Origin: an uncultured Sphingomonadaceae bacterium | GTDB lineage: Bacteria; Pseudomonadota; Alphaproteobacteria; Sphingomonadales; Sphingomonadaceae | Direction of reading: 5' to 3' | DNA length: 64,000 bases | Assembly (NCBI GenBank): GCA_938050045.1 | Contig: CALLJS010000010.1 | Coordinates: 1-64,000, forward strand | Part shown: piece after piece, positions 62,930-64,000 of the stretch | Layout: each line of letters begins with the position of its first letter | How positions within the stretch are numbered: position 1 is the first letter of the stretch | Position numbers and translations under genes: made by a program | Notes under the pieces: generated by a model | Told to the model about the DNA's origin: nothing | The model's input: only the letters and a program-made list of their open reading frames with translations | Databases searched by the model: none

Positions 62930-64000
62930 TGCGCGTTTCTTCGATGATGAAAAAATTAAAACTATCCAGCACCATCACAAAAATAGCAATGTTTGCCGCT
63001 GTTTTGATGGGCTCTGCATTAGTACCAGCTTATGCCGCAGGTGATGGAGCGTCGGTAAATCCCTATGTGGCACTCGCTTATTTAATAGCGGGTATATTGT
63101 TCATATTGGCTTTGCGCGGATTATCATCCCCAGAAACAAGCCGTGCTGGTAACCGCTATGGTATGATCGGCATGCTGATCGCGGTGGTGACGACATTAAT
63201 CACCCATGATGTAGCGAGCCTGCCAGAAATTGGCGTTGCTATCGCCATTGGCGGTATAATCGGTTTCGTAACCGCGCGCAAAATTGCCATGACAGATATG
63301 CCGCAGCTCGTGGCCGGATTTCATAGCCTTGTGGGTATGGCTGCCGTTTTGGTTGGAGTAGCGGCTTATATGAACCCAGGGGCTTTTGATATTTTGGATG
63401 CACAAAATGAGATTTTCACGGTTAGCCGTATCGAATTGGGCCTTGGTGTTGCCATTGGTGCAATAACATTCTCTGGCAGCGTTATCGCTTTCTTGAAACT
63501 TAACGGCAATATGTCGGGCAGCCCGATTATGCTTCCGATGCGCCATGTTTTAAACTTAGGCACTTTGATTGCGATTATCGGTCTAACGGCTTATTTTTCT
63601 ATCATGCCGACGGCTGAATCAATGACCGTCTTTTGGACCATATTGGCTTTGTCATTCATAATCGGTTTCTTGCTTATCATTCCAATTGGCGGTGCGGATA
63701 TGCCCGTTGTGGTATCGATGCTCAATAGCTATTCTGGTTGGGCTGCGGCGGCTATGGGCTTTACGCTAGGCAATACAGCGATGATTATCACAGGGGCCTT
63801 GGTGGGGTCATCGGGTGCTATTTTATCCTATATTATGTGTAAGGCTATGAACCGCAGCTTCATCAGCGTGATTGCGGGCGGCTTTGGAGCAGAAGATAGC
63901 GGCGGTGAAAAAGGCGAGAAGATTGATCGTCCTTGGAAACGCGGCAGTGCTGAAGATGCAGCCTATATGATGAAACAAGCCGAAAATATCATCATCGTTC
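62926..64000 (+). CDS. pntB: NAD(P) transhydrogenase subunit beta (partial, runs off the end)
   Basis: 358 codons visible. After a basic, hydrophobic N-terminus resembling a signal peptide (KLKLSSTITKIAMFAAVLM, ending VPAYAAG), the membrane part of PntB follows: YVALAYLIAGILFILALRGL, MPQLVAGFHSLVGMAAVLVG and ADMPVVVSMLNSYSGWAAAA. The NADP-binding domain begins at the right edge (AEDAAYMMKQAENIIIV). Completes the pump with pntA1/A2. Confidence 0.95.
   Translation, partial: MMRVSSMMKKLKLSSTITKIAMFAAVLMGSALVPAYAAGDGASVNPYVALAYLIAGILFILALRGLSSPETSRAGNRYGMIGMLIAVVTTLITHDVASLPEIGVAIAIGGIIGFVTARKIAMTDMPQLVAGFHSLVGMAAVLVGVAAYMNPGAFDILDAQNEIFTVSRIELGLGVAIGAITFSGSVIAFLKLNGNMSGSPIMLPMRHVLNLGTLIAIIGLTAYFSIMPTAESMTVFWTILALSFIIGFLLIIPIGGADMPVVVSMLNSYSGWAAAAMGFTLGNTAMIITGALVGSSGAILSYIMCKAMNRSFISVIAGGFGAEDSGGEKGEKIDRPWKRGSAEDAAYMMKQAENIIIV

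Overview
The window reads as the chromosome of an AT-rich alphaproteobacterium, most likely a member of the Sphingomonadales. The evidence is a CcrM-type GANTC methyltransferase behind a promoter with GANTC and CtrA-like sites, a short bacterial SRP RNA next to dnaX-ybaB, split transhydrogenase genes (pntA1/pntA2/pntB), an NDUFS4-like complex I accessory subunit, GTA-type holin and endolysin genes, and a DUF6456/XRE pair resembling gene-transfer-agent regulators. The order assignment is inference from gene content only.

Layout. 0-3.3 kb: fragment of a possible mobilization gene, an acyl-CoA dehydrogenase, a secreted protein, a DoxX-like protein and cspA. 3.3-6.6 kb: degraded accessory zone starting at a 3' half of tRNA-Arg(TCT), with a three-gene Xre/RES toxin-antitoxin-like operon, a decapitated large serine recombinase, an IS3 remnant and a frameshifted secreted-protein gene. 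6.7-11.6 kb: priA, a DUF4197 lipoprotein, an Abi (HEPN) gene preceded by a strongly folded RNA region, then GTA-type holin and GH108 endolysin. 11.8-21.8 kb: anti-sigma-like protein and ECF sigma factor divergent from a large autotransporter, then an ABC ATPase with a giant permease-M1 peptidase fusion. 22.1-29.25 kb: a 7.1-kb integrated element bounded by a 21-bp repeat of the tRNA-Pro(GGG) 3' end, carrying a tyrosine integrase, an HUH-like protein, an OLD-like ATPase/TOPRIM protein, a serine resolvase, two paralogous membrane-anchored proteins and a long inverted repeat.

29.5-64 kb is mostly core: yajC-secD-secF, a glycosyltransferase, the xre/DUF6456 pair, an ABC-F ATPase, a PepSY/two-component cluster, chorismate mutase, polyprenyl diphosphate synthase, hrpB, NDUFS4-like, NUDIX, two TPM proteins, lemA, mscL, cyclopropane synthase, a beta-lactamase-fold hydrolase, SRP RNA, dnaX, ybaB, lon, hup, ccrM, folP, an NtrC-like regulator and the transhydrogenase operon, which is interrupted by a DUF559 nuclease gene with a REP-like repeat pair.

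The observations most worth following are: (1) the Abi/HEPN gene with an upstream structured RNA (abiF-RNA-like, a possible RNA-antitoxin or defence pair); (2) two identical 13-bp motifs shared between the endolysin/holin promoter and the xre/DUF6456 intergenic region 23 kb away, suggesting one regulator controls both; (3) the DUF559-plus-REP insertion that duplicated the stop/start junction of the pnt operon; and (4) the tRNA-Pro island with its HUH protein and a foldable 130-bp non-coding region.
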